This document shows, one piece after another, positions 1 to 7,140 of a stretch of 64,000 bases of DNA. Numbering within the stretch: the stretch's first letter is position 1; every line of letters starts with the position of its first letter. The notes beneath the pieces were generated by a model. It was not told the origin of the DNA and made no database searches. It saw nothing but the letters and a program-made list of their open reading frames with translations. Source of the DNA: SM23-28-2 sp964512285 (GTDB taxonomy: Bacteria > Chloroflexota > Dehalococcoidia > SM23-28-2); contig CAZEJO010000003.1 in NCBI GenBank assembly GCA_964512285.1, forward strand, positions 1 through 64,000, written 5' to 3'. Position numbers and translations under genes: made by a program.

Positions 1-158
1 CTGAGGAGGCGGAGGTGGAGCAGGGAGAGCCTGTCGAGGAGGAAGAGCAGGAAGAGAAGCCTGTCCAGGAGGCGGAGGTAGAGCAGGGGGAGGAGCCTTC
101 GCAAGAGGCGGAAGTGGAACAGACGCAGGAAGCGGCTGAAGAGTCGTTGCAGGAGTAG
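1..158 (+). CDS. 3' end of an acidic-tailed protein, probably ribosomal protein bL9
   Basis: The first 158 bases finish a gene that starts outside the window; the stop is TAG at 156-158. All 51 readable codons give a Glu-rich tail with Gln, Ala, Val and Pro, so no folded domain is visible. The tail repeats the style EAEVEQGEEP and resembles the tails of uL3, uS17 and RNA polymerase alpha in this window. bL9 (rplI) often lies just before dnaB, and rpsF-ssb-rpsR in this window is not followed by rplI, so bL9 is the best inference. The sequence itself does not prove it. Confidence 0.5.
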   Translation, partial: EEAEVEQGEPVEEEEQEEKPVQEAEVEQGEEPSQEAEVEQTQEAAEESLQE

Positions 159-170
159 AGGAGGAGAGTC

Positions 171-371
171 ATGACGATGCCCGTCGAGGAGACGGAAGCC
201 CTTCTCAAGAAGGCAGAGCAAGAGTTGGACGACGCCAAGACCGCGGACGATATCCGTCAGACCTGGCGGAAGTACTACCTCCAGGTAGGACACAGGAGCA
301 TGGGAAGGTTGCTCCTTGGTCGCTCGGCTGAGGAGATCGTCGCGCGCAGAAGGTCTCGCGAGCAGGAGTAG
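171..371 (+). CDS. Small conserved-position protein of unknown function (66 aa)
   Basis: ATG at 171 has a strong GAGGAGGAG ribosome site just upstream; the stop lies three bases before the dnaB start, so the two are almost certainly co-transcribed. The protein is highly charged and probably helical: an acidic N-terminal half (EETEALLKKAEQELDDAK) is followed by a basic C-terminus (VARRRSREQE). I see no cysteines, signal peptide or membrane segment. I do not recognise a family. Its place between a probable rplI and dnaB suggests a replication or translation accessory role, but that is only context. Confidence 0.65.
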   Translation: MTMPVEETEALLKKAEQELDDAKTADDIRQTWRKYYLQVGHRSMGRLLLGRSAEEIVARRRSREQE

Positions 372-374
372 GCC

Positions 375-1772
375 GTGGCTACTGTAGTAGCCGAGAGGCT
401 TCCTCCGCACGACGTCGAGGCTGAGGAGGCGGTTGTCGCCTCGCTCCTGGTAGACGACGAGGCCATCTTCAAGGTAGCGCCGGTACTGCAACCAGCGGAC
501 TTCTTCCGGGAGAAGAACGCCTGGGCCTACGACGCCTGCCTGGCCCTCTGGGGGCGCAACGAGGCCATAAACCAGATCACTCTGGCCCACGAGCTAGCCC
601 GGCGAGGGCGGCTGGAGGAGATGGGCGGCGTGGCCTACCTGAGCCAGCTAGTGGCGGACCTGCCGACTCCCCTCGGCGTAGAGTACTACGCCCAGATCGT
701 GCAGAGAGACGCCGTCTATCGCCGTCTGATCGATGCAAGCCAGAGGATACAGCAGATGGCCTACCAGGGCGGCGCCGACCAGGCGGCGCTGCTGGCGCGG
801 GCCGAGGGCCTGCTGGTGGCTGTGCGGGGGGAGAAGCTGACCAGCGACTTCGTCCACATCAAGGAGCTTCTGGAACGCCACGTAGAGGGATCGGGGATGG
901 AGGAAGCGGGCGGTGTGTCCGATGGTCACATCCGCACCGGCTTCATGGACATGGACACGCTCCTGGGCGGGCTCAAGCGGGCCGACCTGGTGATCCTGGC
1001 CGCTCGCCCGAGCCTGGGGAAGACGTCGCTGGCTCTGAACATCGCCCGCAATGCTGCTGTGGGCCAGCAGGCGACCGTGGCCGTCTTCAGCCTGGAGACG
1101 GCCGGTGAGCAGGTGGCTCAGCGTCTGCTGGCTATGGAGTCGGGCGTCGACTCCACCCGCCTGCGTCTGGGCACGCACAACGAGGCCGAGGAGCGGCGGA
1201 TCATGCAGGCTATCGGCGTGCTGGCCAACGCCAACATCTACGTAGACGACAGCGCCGTGGTGCGCATGCCTGAGATGCGGGGCAAGGTCTGGCGCCTGTC
1301 CAGAGAGGGCCGGTTGGACCTGATAATCGTCGACTACCTGCAACTCATGCACGGCGGGGTGCCGGCGGAGAACCGAGTGCAGGAGATCAGCTACATCTCT
1401 CGCTCACTGAAGGAGCTGGCGCGGGAGCTAGGCGTGCCGGTGTTGGCCGTGTCGCAGCTATCGCGGGCGGTGGAGGCGCGGGCCACGCACATCCCTATGC
1501 TGAGCGACCTGCGGGAGTCGGGGAGCATAGAGCAGGACGCCGACGTGGTGATTTTCATTTATCGCGAGGATGCGTACGTGCGTAGGGACGAATGGGAGCG
1601 CGTGCATCCCGACCGCCCGGGCGAGACCTATCCGCAAGGCATGGCCCAGATCATCGTGGCCAAGCACCGCAACGGGCCCACGGGTACAATCAATTTGCGC
1701 TTTCGGGAGAAGACGGCTCGCTTTGAGGACCTTCTTGTCCTCCCGCCGGAGGGTGAGGGCGAATGGAGCTAG
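375..1772 (+). CDS. dnaB: Replicative DNA helicase DnaB
   Basis: DnaB is the hexameric 5'-3' helicase that unwinds DNA at the replication fork. The 465-residue length is normal. The N-terminal helical domain (about 8-110) starts LPPHDVEAEEAVVASLL as in the family. The RecA-like motor carries Walker A ARPSLGKTS near residue 210, Walker B LIIVDYLQLM near 316, and the sensor region SQLSRAVEAR and DLRESGSIEQDAD further on. Leu replaces the more usual Met in the P-loop (RPSMGKT), a conservative change. The start is GTG at 375. The gene overlaps the following DnaD-like gene by 10 bases, so the two are translationally linked. Confidence 0.97.
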   Translation: MATVVAERLPPHDVEAEEAVVASLLVDDEAIFKVAPVLQPADFFREKNAWAYDACLALWGRNEAINQITLAHELARRGRLEEMGGVAYLSQLVADLPTPLGVEYYAQIVQRDAVYRRLIDASQRIQQMAYQGGADQAALLARAEGLLVAVRGEKLTSDFVHIKELLERHVEGSGMEEAGGVSDGHIRTGFMDMDTLLGGLKRADLVILAARPSLGKTSLALNIARNAAVGQQATVAVFSLETAGEQVAQRLLAMESGVDSTRLRLGTHNEAEERRIMQAIGVLANANIYVDDSAVVRMPEMRGKVWRLSREGRLDLIIVDYLQLMHGGVPAENRVQEISYISRSLKELARELGVPVLAVSQLSRAVEARATHIPMLSDLRESGSIEQDADVVIFIYREDAYVRRDEWERVHPDRPGETYPQGMAQIIVAKHRNGPTGTINLRFREKTARFEDLLVLPPEGEGEWS

Positions 1773-2494
1773 AGCAGGGTCGGTTCGAGGGCTTTCCTGC
1801 CGGGGCGTTGGCGACCACCATTCCCAATCTTTTCTTCACTGCTGTGCTGCCTCGCATCAGCGACCCGGCTGAGTTAGTGGTTAGCCTTTACATCTTCTTT
1901 GCTCATGGCCGCAAGAAGGGGCAGCCCCGCTTTCTGACCTACGCTGAGCTGGCTGCGGATCACGTATTGGCTGCCGCCCTCGATTCGATGGGGGAGGGCG
2001 CCCTGCGACGGGGCCTCGATGCAGCGGTGGAGCGGGGAACGCTTCTGCGGCTGGATGTGGAGCCTGAGCCTGCGACGGGCGGCCACGAGGGGCAGACGCA
2101 AGAGCTGTACTTCCTCAACACGTCGGCCGGCCGGCGCGAGGCAGCGGCTATCGAGGCGGGCGAGCAGGACCTGGGGCGGCTCCTACCTTCGCCGACTGAG
2201 CCGCCTGAACTCAAGCCCAACATCTTCGAGCTGTACGAGCAGAACATCGGCCCTCTGACGCCGATGGTCGCCGAGTACTTGAAGGACGCCGAGGGGCAGT
2301 ACCCCGCCGACTGGTTCGAGCCGGTTTTTCGGATAGCGGTGGAGCAGAACAAGCGTAGCTGGAGCTACATCGCTGCGATTCTGAGGCGATGGGAGGCAGA
2401 GGGTCCGGACTATGAGAAGGCTGGACGAGATCTTGAAAAGTCTGGGCGCAAGCGCCCCCTCTCCGGGCGATACCGGCATCTCATCCGTCACTGA
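1763..2494 (+). CDS. DnaD-like replication/primosome protein
   Basis: The ATG lies inside the end of dnaB. Residues about 55-100 look like a winged-helix region (TYAELAADHV, then ALRRGLDAAVERG). Residues about 150-212 match the DnaD/DnaB_2 helical domain: NIFELYEQNIGPLTPMVAEY, then a segment ending SYIAAILRRWEAEG. In Firmicutes DnaD and DnaB_2-domain proteins remodel DNA and help load the replicative helicase. Position between dnaB and an AAA+ helicase-loader gene supports the same job here. Its 3' end overlaps the loader gene by 83 bases in another frame. The family call is solid; the exact role is inferred. Confidence 0.8.
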   Translation: MELEQGRFEGFPAGALATTIPNLFFTAVLPRISDPAELVVSLYIFFAHGRKKGQPRFLTYAELAADHVLAAALDSMGEGALRRGLDAAVERGTLLRLDVEPEPATGGHEGQTQELYFLNTSAGRREAAAIEAGEQDLGRLLPSPTEPPELKPNIFELYEQNIGPLTPMVAEYLKDAEGQYPADWFEPVFRIAVEQNKRSWSYIAAILRRWEAEGPDYEKAGRDLEKSGRKRPLSGRYRHLIRH

Positions 2495-3056
2495 GGCCGT
2501 CGAGCGGGTCGAGGAGGGCGTTTGCCCGCTCTGTCGGGGGGCGGGCTTCGTGCGCAAGGATGTCCCCCTCGATGATCCGGACTTCGGTCGTGCCTTCCCC
2601 TGCCGCTGCGTGCTGGAGGAGAAGGAAGAGGAGCGGCTGGCGCGACTGCAGCGCTACAGCAACCTGGGGCCTCTCGTCCGCCTGACCTTTGCCAACCTGA
2701 TGAGCCGCGGCCGCAGCACTGAGCCGGGCAGTCAGGAAAGGTTCGCGAAGGCGGTGGCGGCGGCTCATCAGTTCGCCGAGGATCCGAGCGGCTGGCTGGT
2801 GCTCTGCGGGCCCAGCGGCTGCGGCAAGACGCACCTGGCGGCGGCTATCGGCAACGCCTCCATCGAGCAGGGGCGGCCGGCCTTCTTTGTGGTGGTGCCC
2901 GACCTGCTGGACCATCTTCGGGCCGCCTACAAGCCCGGCAGCGAGGTCTCGTACGATGAGCTGTTCGAGCAGGTGCGCAACGCTCCCCTGGTGATCCTGG
3001 ACGACCTGGGCGGTCACAGCGCCACCGCCTGGGCGCAGGAGAAGCTGTTCCAGCTA
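2412..3056 (+). CDS. DnaC/DnaI-type helicase loader ATPase, cut by assembly gap
   Basis: This AAA+ ATPase of the DnaC/DnaI/IstB family would load DnaB onto DNA. ATG at 2412 lies inside the DnaD-like gene. A putative zinc-binding segment (CPLCRGAGF near residue 38 and CRC near 64) precedes the ATPase core, as in DnaI. Walker A is GPSGCGKTH near residue 133 and Walker B is LVILDDLGG near 193. About 215 residues are readable before the run of N at 3057; sensor 2 and the C-terminus are lost in the gap. IstB transposition helpers share this fold, but the dnaB-dnaD neighbourhood favours a chromosomal loader. Confidence 0.9.
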
Positions 3057-3156
3057 NNNNNNNNNNNNNNNNNNNNNNNNNNNNNNNNNNNNNNNNNNNN
3101 NNNNNNNNNNNNNNNNNNNNNNNNNNNNNNNNNNNNNNNNNNNNNNNNNNNNNNNN
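3057..3156. other. Assembly gap of 100 N
   Basis: Exactly 100 unknown bases, the usual placeholder for a scaffold join of unknown length. It removes the 3' end of the helicase-loader gene on the plus strand and the 3' end of the NUDIX gene on the minus strand, so the real distance and any gene between them are unknown. Confidence 0.99.
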
Positions 3157-3664
3157 CGCGCAGGGCTGAGTGGGTGGTTGGGAAGGAGAGGTCGTCCCAG
3201 GGGATGTCGTCTGGGGCAAACCAGCGGGTCTCGAGCGCCTCTCGACCCGGCCGCACTTGTCCTCTGGGCTGGCAGCTGCGAAAGATGACGACGATGATGC
3301 CCGGGCTCTCGGGGGCTGGCCGCGAGTAGACGCCCACCAGGGGGCCGAGATTCACCTTCAGACCGACCTCCTCCTCTGTCTCTCGTACGGCTGCCTCCTC
3401 GGCCGTCTCGTCGATCTCCATGTAGCCGGCGGGGAAGGTCCAGGTGCCGCGGCGGGGCTCGATGGCGCGGCGCAGAAGAAGCAGGCGGCCGCTGCGCTCG
3501 ATGATGACGCCGGCGACGACTTTAGGGTTGAGGTAGACGATGCGTTGGCACTGGTCGCAGACCAGGCGGGGGCGGTCTTCCGTCTCCAGGAGGCGCTCGC
3601 TGAGGTGACCGCCGCAGTTTGGGCAGAAGCGGGGCGGGCTGAGGCTGAAATGAGGGCTAGTCAT
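3157..3664 (-). CDS. NUDIX hydrolase with N-terminal zinc ribbon, cut by assembly gap
   Basis: NUDIX enzymes hydrolyse nucleoside diphosphates linked to other groups. The N-terminus carries a zinc ribbon, CPNCGG near residue 14 and CDQC near 37, as in NudC-like and related NUDIX proteins. The NUDIX box is complete at about residues 80-102: G-x5-E-x7-RETEEEVGL. The preceding RRGTWTFPAGYME is typical of ADP-ribose or NADH-type members, but the substrate cannot be fixed. The ATG overlaps the end of moaE by four bases, giving a moaD-moaE-NUDIX order. The last residues fall in the gap. Confidence 0.9.
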
Positions 3665-4095
3665 TCAGGCTGCAGGGTCGGTTGCCCTTCCCCCTCGATC
3701 CAGGCCTCGCCTCCCTCCCAGACTTCCTTCTTCCAGATGGGGGCGACCTCCTTGATGCAGTTCACGGCATGATGACAGGCCTCGAAGGCCTCGCGGCGGT
3801 GAGGGGACGAGACGGCCACAACGAGGCTGGTCTCCCCTACCTCCAGGCGGCCGGTTCGGTGGGCGATGGCGATATCGCTGATGGGCCAGCGCGACGTGAT
3901 CTCCTCAGCTATCTGCCGCAGCTTCTTCTCGACCATCTGGGGATAGGCATCGTACTCCAGATGGAGGACGCGCCGTCCCAGGTTTTGGTTACGCACAACG
4001 CCCAGGAAGAGGGCCACCGCACCGCTCTCGTCGCGGCGGACGTGCTCGATGAAGGGCTGAGGGTCGAGGGGGTCGGCGGTGATGCTAATGAGCAT
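3661..4095 (-). CDS. moaE: Molybdopterin synthase catalytic subunit MoaE
   Basis: MoaE is the large subunit of molybdopterin synthase; with MoaD it inserts two sulfurs into cyclic pyranopterin monophosphate. The family signatures are visible: GAVALFLGVVRNQNLGR, YDAYPQM, IAHRTGRLEVGE and the C-terminal lysine-rich PIWKKEVWEGGEAW that forms the active site. The start chosen is ATG at 4095 (MLISITADPL), which gives about 144 residues; an upstream in-frame start at 4143 would lie deep inside moaD. The chosen start overlaps the 3' end of moaD by 11 bases, implying coupled translation and equal output of the two subunits. Confidence 0.94.
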   Translation of the reverse strand: MLISITADPLDPQPFIEHVRRDESGAVALFLGVVRNQNLGRRVLHLEYDAYPQMVEKKLRQIAEEITSRWPISDIAIAHRTGRLEVGETSLVVAVSSPHRREAFEACHHAVNCIKEVAPIWKKEVWEGGEAWIEGEGQPTLQPE

Positions 4096-4342
4096 GAGCG
4101 CCTCCGCTGACGGGGGGGATGAAGGCAATCTCATCGCCGTCATGCAGGGCGTGGTCGGCGGGGACGTACTCGGCGTTCACGCTGTACATCAGGCTGCCGC
4201 TGTAGTCGGCGAGGCGGGGGAAGCGAGCGCGGAGGTCGTGGTAGAGCTCGCCGACGGTCAGCCCCTCCCTGAGCTCGAGATTCAGCTCGCGCCTGCCCGT
4301 CATTTCGTGAAAAGCGGCGAAGAATTTCACTGTGGCCTTCAT
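4085..4342 (-). CDS. moaD: Molybdopterin synthase sulfur carrier MoaD with residues after the Gly-Gly
   Basis: MoaD is a ubiquitin-fold sulfur carrier whose C-terminal Gly-Gly is thiocarboxylated. The 85-residue protein has the beta-grasp pattern (MKATVKFFAAFHEMTGRR, LTVGELYHDL, DGDEIAFIPPVSGG). Unusually, the reading frame does not stop at GG but continues AHAH before TAG. A free C-terminal Gly is needed for adenylation, so either the four residues are cut off or this variant behaves differently. The gene is first of the minus-strand group moaD-moaE-NUDIX, divergent from comF. Confidence 0.9.
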   Translation of the reverse strand: MKATVKFFAAFHEMTGRRELNLELREGLTVGELYHDLRARFPRLADYSGSLMYSVNAEYVPADHALHDGDEIAFIPPVSGGAHAH

Positions 4343-4357
4343 GACTTGCCTGCTTCC

Positions 4358-4387
4358 AGTCTAATGCAGGCGTCTCGGGCGGGGCAA
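4358..4387 (-). promoter_or_regulatory. Possible promoter for moaD-moaE-NUDIX
   Basis: On the minus strand TTGCCC (4387-4382) and TAGACT (4363-4358) are separated by 18 bases and lie about 20 bases upstream of the moaD ATG. The -35 is imperfect. It sits within the divergent spacer shared with comF. Confidence 0.4.
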
Positions 4388-4398
4388 GGCGAAGGCTG

Positions 4399-4404
4399 TA
4401 TAAT
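4399..4404 (+). promoter_or_regulatory. -10 box for comF
   Basis: A perfect TATAAT lies 30 bases before the comF ATG. No good -35 is visible 16-18 bases upstream, so only the -10 element is claimed. Confidence 0.45.
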
Positions 4405-4433
4405 ACTAGGGACCCGCGACAGGGAGGCAATCG

Positions 4434-5144
4434 ATGGCAGGTCTTTCTCCTCTGACCCGCGTCGGCCAGGCGGTGCTGGATGTCCTCTTTCCTTCGCGCT
4501 GTGTCGGCTGCGGGGCGTACGGCTCTTTCCTCTGCCAGGCCTGCCAGGCGGAACTGCCGCGCGCTCGGCCGCCGCGCTGCCCGATCTGCTGGCAGCCGCA
4601 GCGTGGGGCGACCCCCTGCAGTCGCTGCCGACAAGAGAGGCCCGCCTTCCAGGGGGCGCGCACGCTCTATCTCTACGAGGGTGCGGCTCGTGAGGCGGTG
4701 CGCGCTCTCAAGTACAACTACGTCTCGGCGCTGGCCCAGCCGATGGCTCAGCTTATGGCTCGCTATCTAGAGGAGGAGGAGAGCATCGAGGCGGACCTGC
4801 TGGTGGCGGTGCCGCTGTACGGGAGAAGGCAGCGATTGCGGGGCTACAATCAGTCGGCGCTGCTGGCGCGAGAGCTCTCGCGTCTGTGCGGCCTGTCGCT
4901 GGCGGAGCGAGGGCTAGCGCGCCGCCGGAATACGCCGCCCCAGGCTCGGAGTGTGGATGCGGAAGCGCGCAAGCGGAACGTGGCTGATGCTTTCAAAGCT
5001 GACCGTTACTGGGTGGAGGGCAAGCGCGTCTTACTCATCGACGATGTCATGACCACCGGCGCCACTCTGAGCGCGTGCGCCCGCGCTTTGCGCGAGGGCG
5101 GTGCGGCGTCCGTCTGGGCGCTTACCTTCGCGCGAGAGGACTGA
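4434..5144 (+). CDS. comF: ComF family phosphoribosyltransferase-like protein
   Basis: ComF proteins combine an N-terminal zinc ribbon with a phosphoribosyltransferase (PRTase) fold and are needed for DNA uptake in naturally competent bacteria; in other species the role is unclear. Here CVGCG and CQAC (about residues 23-40) and CPIC and CSRC (about 52-66) supply eight cysteines. The PRTase signature is LLIDDVMTTGATLSAC near residue 198, and the RLRGYNQSALLA segment is typical. The length of 236 residues is normal. No other competence gene is in the window, so a competence role is only suggested by family. Confidence 0.92.
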   Translation: MAGLSPLTRVGQAVLDVLFPSRCVGCGAYGSFLCQACQAELPRARPPRCPICWQPQRGATPCSRCRQERPAFQGARTLYLYEGAAREAVRALKYNYVSALAQPMAQLMARYLEEEESIEADLLVAVPLYGRRQRLRGYNQSALLARELSRLCGLSLAERGLARRRNTPPQARSVDAEARKRNVADAFKADRYWVEGKRVLLIDDVMTTGATLSACARALREGGAASVWALTFARED

Positions 5145-5149
5145 CCTCC

Positions 5150-5179
5150 TTGAAGGGGGAAGCGAGGTCGGTCTACAAT
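5150..5179 (+). promoter_or_regulatory. Promoter for hpf
   Basis: TTGAAG at 5150-5155 and TACAAT at 5174-5179 are spaced by 18 bases, about 50 bases upstream of the hpf ATG, in the spacer directly after comF. Confidence 0.6.
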
Positions 5180-5227
5180 GGAATCGCAGGCTTGAGCTTA
5201 GGAACTCCAAGGAGGGATTGAACCGAT

Positions 5228-5827
5228 ATGGAGCTCACCTTTCGTTCGCGTCACGTCACTGTAACCGATAGCTTGCGAGAGTACGCCAACCGCAAGCTGA
5301 GCCGGTTGAGCCGCTATCTGCCTCCGGTGGATGAGGTGGTGGTTGAGTTGAAGCAGGAGGGGGGCGAGAACGCTCGGCGGTACGTGGTACAGCTGACGGT
5401 GAACTGTGATGGGACCTACCTGCGGGTGGAGGAGAGAGGCTCTCGCCTGCTGCCCACCATCGACGCCGCCGCCGACGTGCTGTCGCGGCAGGCGCGGCGC
5501 TATAAGGAGAAGGTGTATCACAGCGATAAGCACGTGAAGGCCAGACAGGCAGCGTTGGCCGGGAAGGCCGCTGAGCCTGTGGAAGGTGAGGAGGAGGAGG
5601 AACGGGAGGAGGAGGAAGAGGAGGAGGAGACAGAGATCGTTTTGGGGCGGGTAGTGCGCATTAAGCGCTTTCCCGTAAAGCCGATGAGCGAGGAGGAGGC
5701 CATCCAGCAAATGGAGCTTCTGAACCACGACTTCTTCCTCTTCTTCGATGCCGATGCTAACACCCACGCCCTTCTCTATCGGCGGCGCGAGGGGGACTAC
5801 GGCATGATCATCCCCGAGGCGCTGTAG
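5228..5827 (+). CDS. hpf: Ribosome hibernation promoting factor, long form
   Basis: Long HPF binds the 30S decoding region and pairs 70S ribosomes into inactive 100S dimers under starvation. Residues 1-105 form the ribosome-binding domain (MELTFRSRHVTVTDSLREYA). Residues about 141-199 are the dimerising C-terminal domain, with VVRIKRFPVKPMSEEEAIQQ and the closing YGMIIPE. The linker (about 116-137) is almost pure Glu, more acidic than is typical and in the style of other acidic segments in this window. ATG at 5228 follows an AAGGAGG ribosome site and its own promoter. Confidence 0.94.
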   Translation: MELTFRSRHVTVTDSLREYANRKLSRLSRYLPPVDEVVVELKQEGGENARRYVVQLTVNCDGTYLRVEERGSRLLPTIDAAADVLSRQARRYKEKVYHSDKHVKARQAALAGKAAEPVEGEEEEEREEEEEEEETEIVLGRVVRIKRFPVKPMSEEEAIQQMELLNHDFFLFFDADANTHALLYRRREGDYGMIIPEAL

Positions 5828-5835
5828 GTAGGGCT

Positions 5836-6963
5836 TTGCCCTCTGATGATTTGTCTGAGGCTCCCACCCTTGTAGCCTTTCTGGGCGGGCTGAGTGGCAG
5901 TCACCTGGAGGAGATGGTGGCCGCCGCTCGCCGCGCTGCCGCCCTCGATAGTCTGGAGCGAGCGCTATCCACAGGCGCCTTCGCATCTGCGATCCTTGTC
6001 GCCGACTCGCAAGAAGGGCTGGCAGACCTGCCTTCCGGTGTCGTCTTGGACGTGGACGCTGGCGCCTTCCACTTCGGCCGCCGTCTGGCGCGGGTCATCG
6101 ATAAGTACGGCGTCGAGAGGGCCGTCTATTTCAGCGGCGGCGGTCTGCCTCTCCTGTCGGCTCAGGAGTTCGTGGGCATCGCCCAGGAGCTGAGTCGAGG
6201 CGATGGCTTGGTCATCACCAACAACTTGTACTCGGCGGACCTGGTGGCCTTCTCGCCGGGGGAAGCCTTGAAGAAGGTCAGGCTGCCCGAGAGCGATAAC
6301 CCCCTGGCGCGGCTGCTGGCCGAGCAGGCGGGCTTGTCGGCGCGGGCGCTGCCCCGCAGCGTTTCCAGCCAGTTCGACATCGACTCGCCGTCCGACCTGG
6401 CCATACTGACGCTGGTGGGAGGAGCGGGCCTCCGCTTGCAGCGCCTGCTGGACTGCTGGCAACTGGACGTAGATCCCTATCGAAGGGTGCTGGCCTGTTT
6501 CACCGAATCCACGGCTCAGGTTCTGGTGGCCGGTCGGGTGGGCAGCCAGGTGTGGCAGTATCTGGAGCGGGAGACGGCTTGTCGGGTGCGATTCTTCGCC
6601 GAGGAGCGGGGCATGCAGGCTGATGGACGCCTTCAGAGAGGGCAGGTGCGCTCGCTGCTGGGCTTCTACCTGGGCGAGGTGGGGGTGGAGCGCTTCTTCG
6701 CCGCGCTGGCAGAGCTGGCCGACGCCGCCTTCCTGGACACGCGCGTGCTCCTGGCCCACCGGGGGATCGAGGCGAGCCGCGCTGACCGCTTCCTCTCGGA
6801 CGTTGGGCGACATGAGACGATCGAGGAGCCGTTCCTGCGGCAGTTCACGGAGGCGGCCCGGCGGGCGCCCATACCGGTGCTGCTAGGCGGCCATTCGCTG
6901 GTCTCCGGCGGCCTGATGGCGCTGGTCGAGCACGCCTGGCAGGAGCACGACCGGCGGCTGTAG
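5836..6963 (+). CDS. Nucleotidyltransferase-like protein with degenerate nucleotide loop
   Basis: This 375-residue protein starts at TTG 5836, nine bases after hpf, behind a GTAGGG site. Residues about 5-195 resemble a GT-A nucleotidyltransferase of the MobA/CofC type: a GGGLPLLS segment near residue 100, NNLYSADLVAF near 130 and FDIDSPSDLAIL near 180. The usual LAGGxSxRMG pyrophosphorylase loop is replaced by FLGGLSGSHLEEM, so catalysis is doubtful. The C-terminal half (about 200-375) matches nothing I recognise and may bind a ligand. Its neighbours hpf and glyA give no clear clue. Confidence 0.55.
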   Translation: MPSDDLSEAPTLVAFLGGLSGSHLEEMVAAARRAAALDSLERALSTGAFASAILVADSQEGLADLPSGVVLDVDAGAFHFGRRLARVIDKYGVERAVYFSGGGLPLLSAQEFVGIAQELSRGDGLVITNNLYSADLVAFSPGEALKKVRLPESDNPLARLLAEQAGLSARALPRSVSSQFDIDSPSDLAILTLVGGAGLRLQRLLDCWQLDVDPYRRVLACFTESTAQVLVAGRVGSQVWQYLERETACRVRFFAEERGMQADGRLQRGQVRSLLGFYLGEVGVERFFAALAELADAAFLDTRVLLAHRGIEASRADRFLSDVGRHETIEEPFLRQFTEAARRAPIPVLLGGHSLVSGGLMALVEHAWQEHDRRL

Positions 6964-6982
6964 TCAGAGGCGAGGGTCGACG

Positions 6983-7011
6983 TTGACGTCGGGCAGACGC
7001 TGGACTAAACT
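6983..7011 (+). promoter_or_regulatory. Promoter for glyA
   Basis: TTGACG (6983-6988), a 17-base spacer and TAAACT (7006-7011) form a good sigma-70-type promoter 130 bases upstream of the glyA ATG. Transcription from it would produce a leader of about 120 bases. Confidence 0.7.
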
Positions 7012-7023
7012 GGGGCCGAAATC

Positions 7024-7107
7024 GAGAGGAGCAGGCTCTCTTCAAACGGGCAACGAGGGCGACGGAGAGGCAGGAGCGACGACCTTTACGGGTTGACCTG
7101 CCTTTTT
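7024..7107 (+). promoter_or_regulatory. Attenuator-like structured leader of glyA
   Basis: The leader contains AGGCAGG (7068-7074) pairing with CCTGCCT (7097-7103) and running directly into TTTTT, a typical intrinsic terminator located before the coding region. Upstream, GAGAG (7024-7028) can pair with CTCTC (7036-7040); the same CTCTC can instead pair with GAGAG at 7065-7069, which overlaps the 5' arm of the terminator. This gives mutually exclusive terminator and antiterminator folds. I do not recognise the THF, ZTP, glycine or SAM riboswitch consensus in it, so the signal is unknown. Confidence 0.5.
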
Positions 7108-7140
7108 CGATTAGCAGACTGAACGGACGAGGGGGAAGAG

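Noticed and set aside
3170..4110. Plus-strand frames opposite the NUDIX and moaE genes
   Set aside because: They are antisense to conserved genes with intact catalytic motifs.
7018..7140. ZTP, THF or glycine riboswitch before glyA
   Set aside because: None of the conserved core strings of these classes could be found; kept only as an unclassified attenuator.
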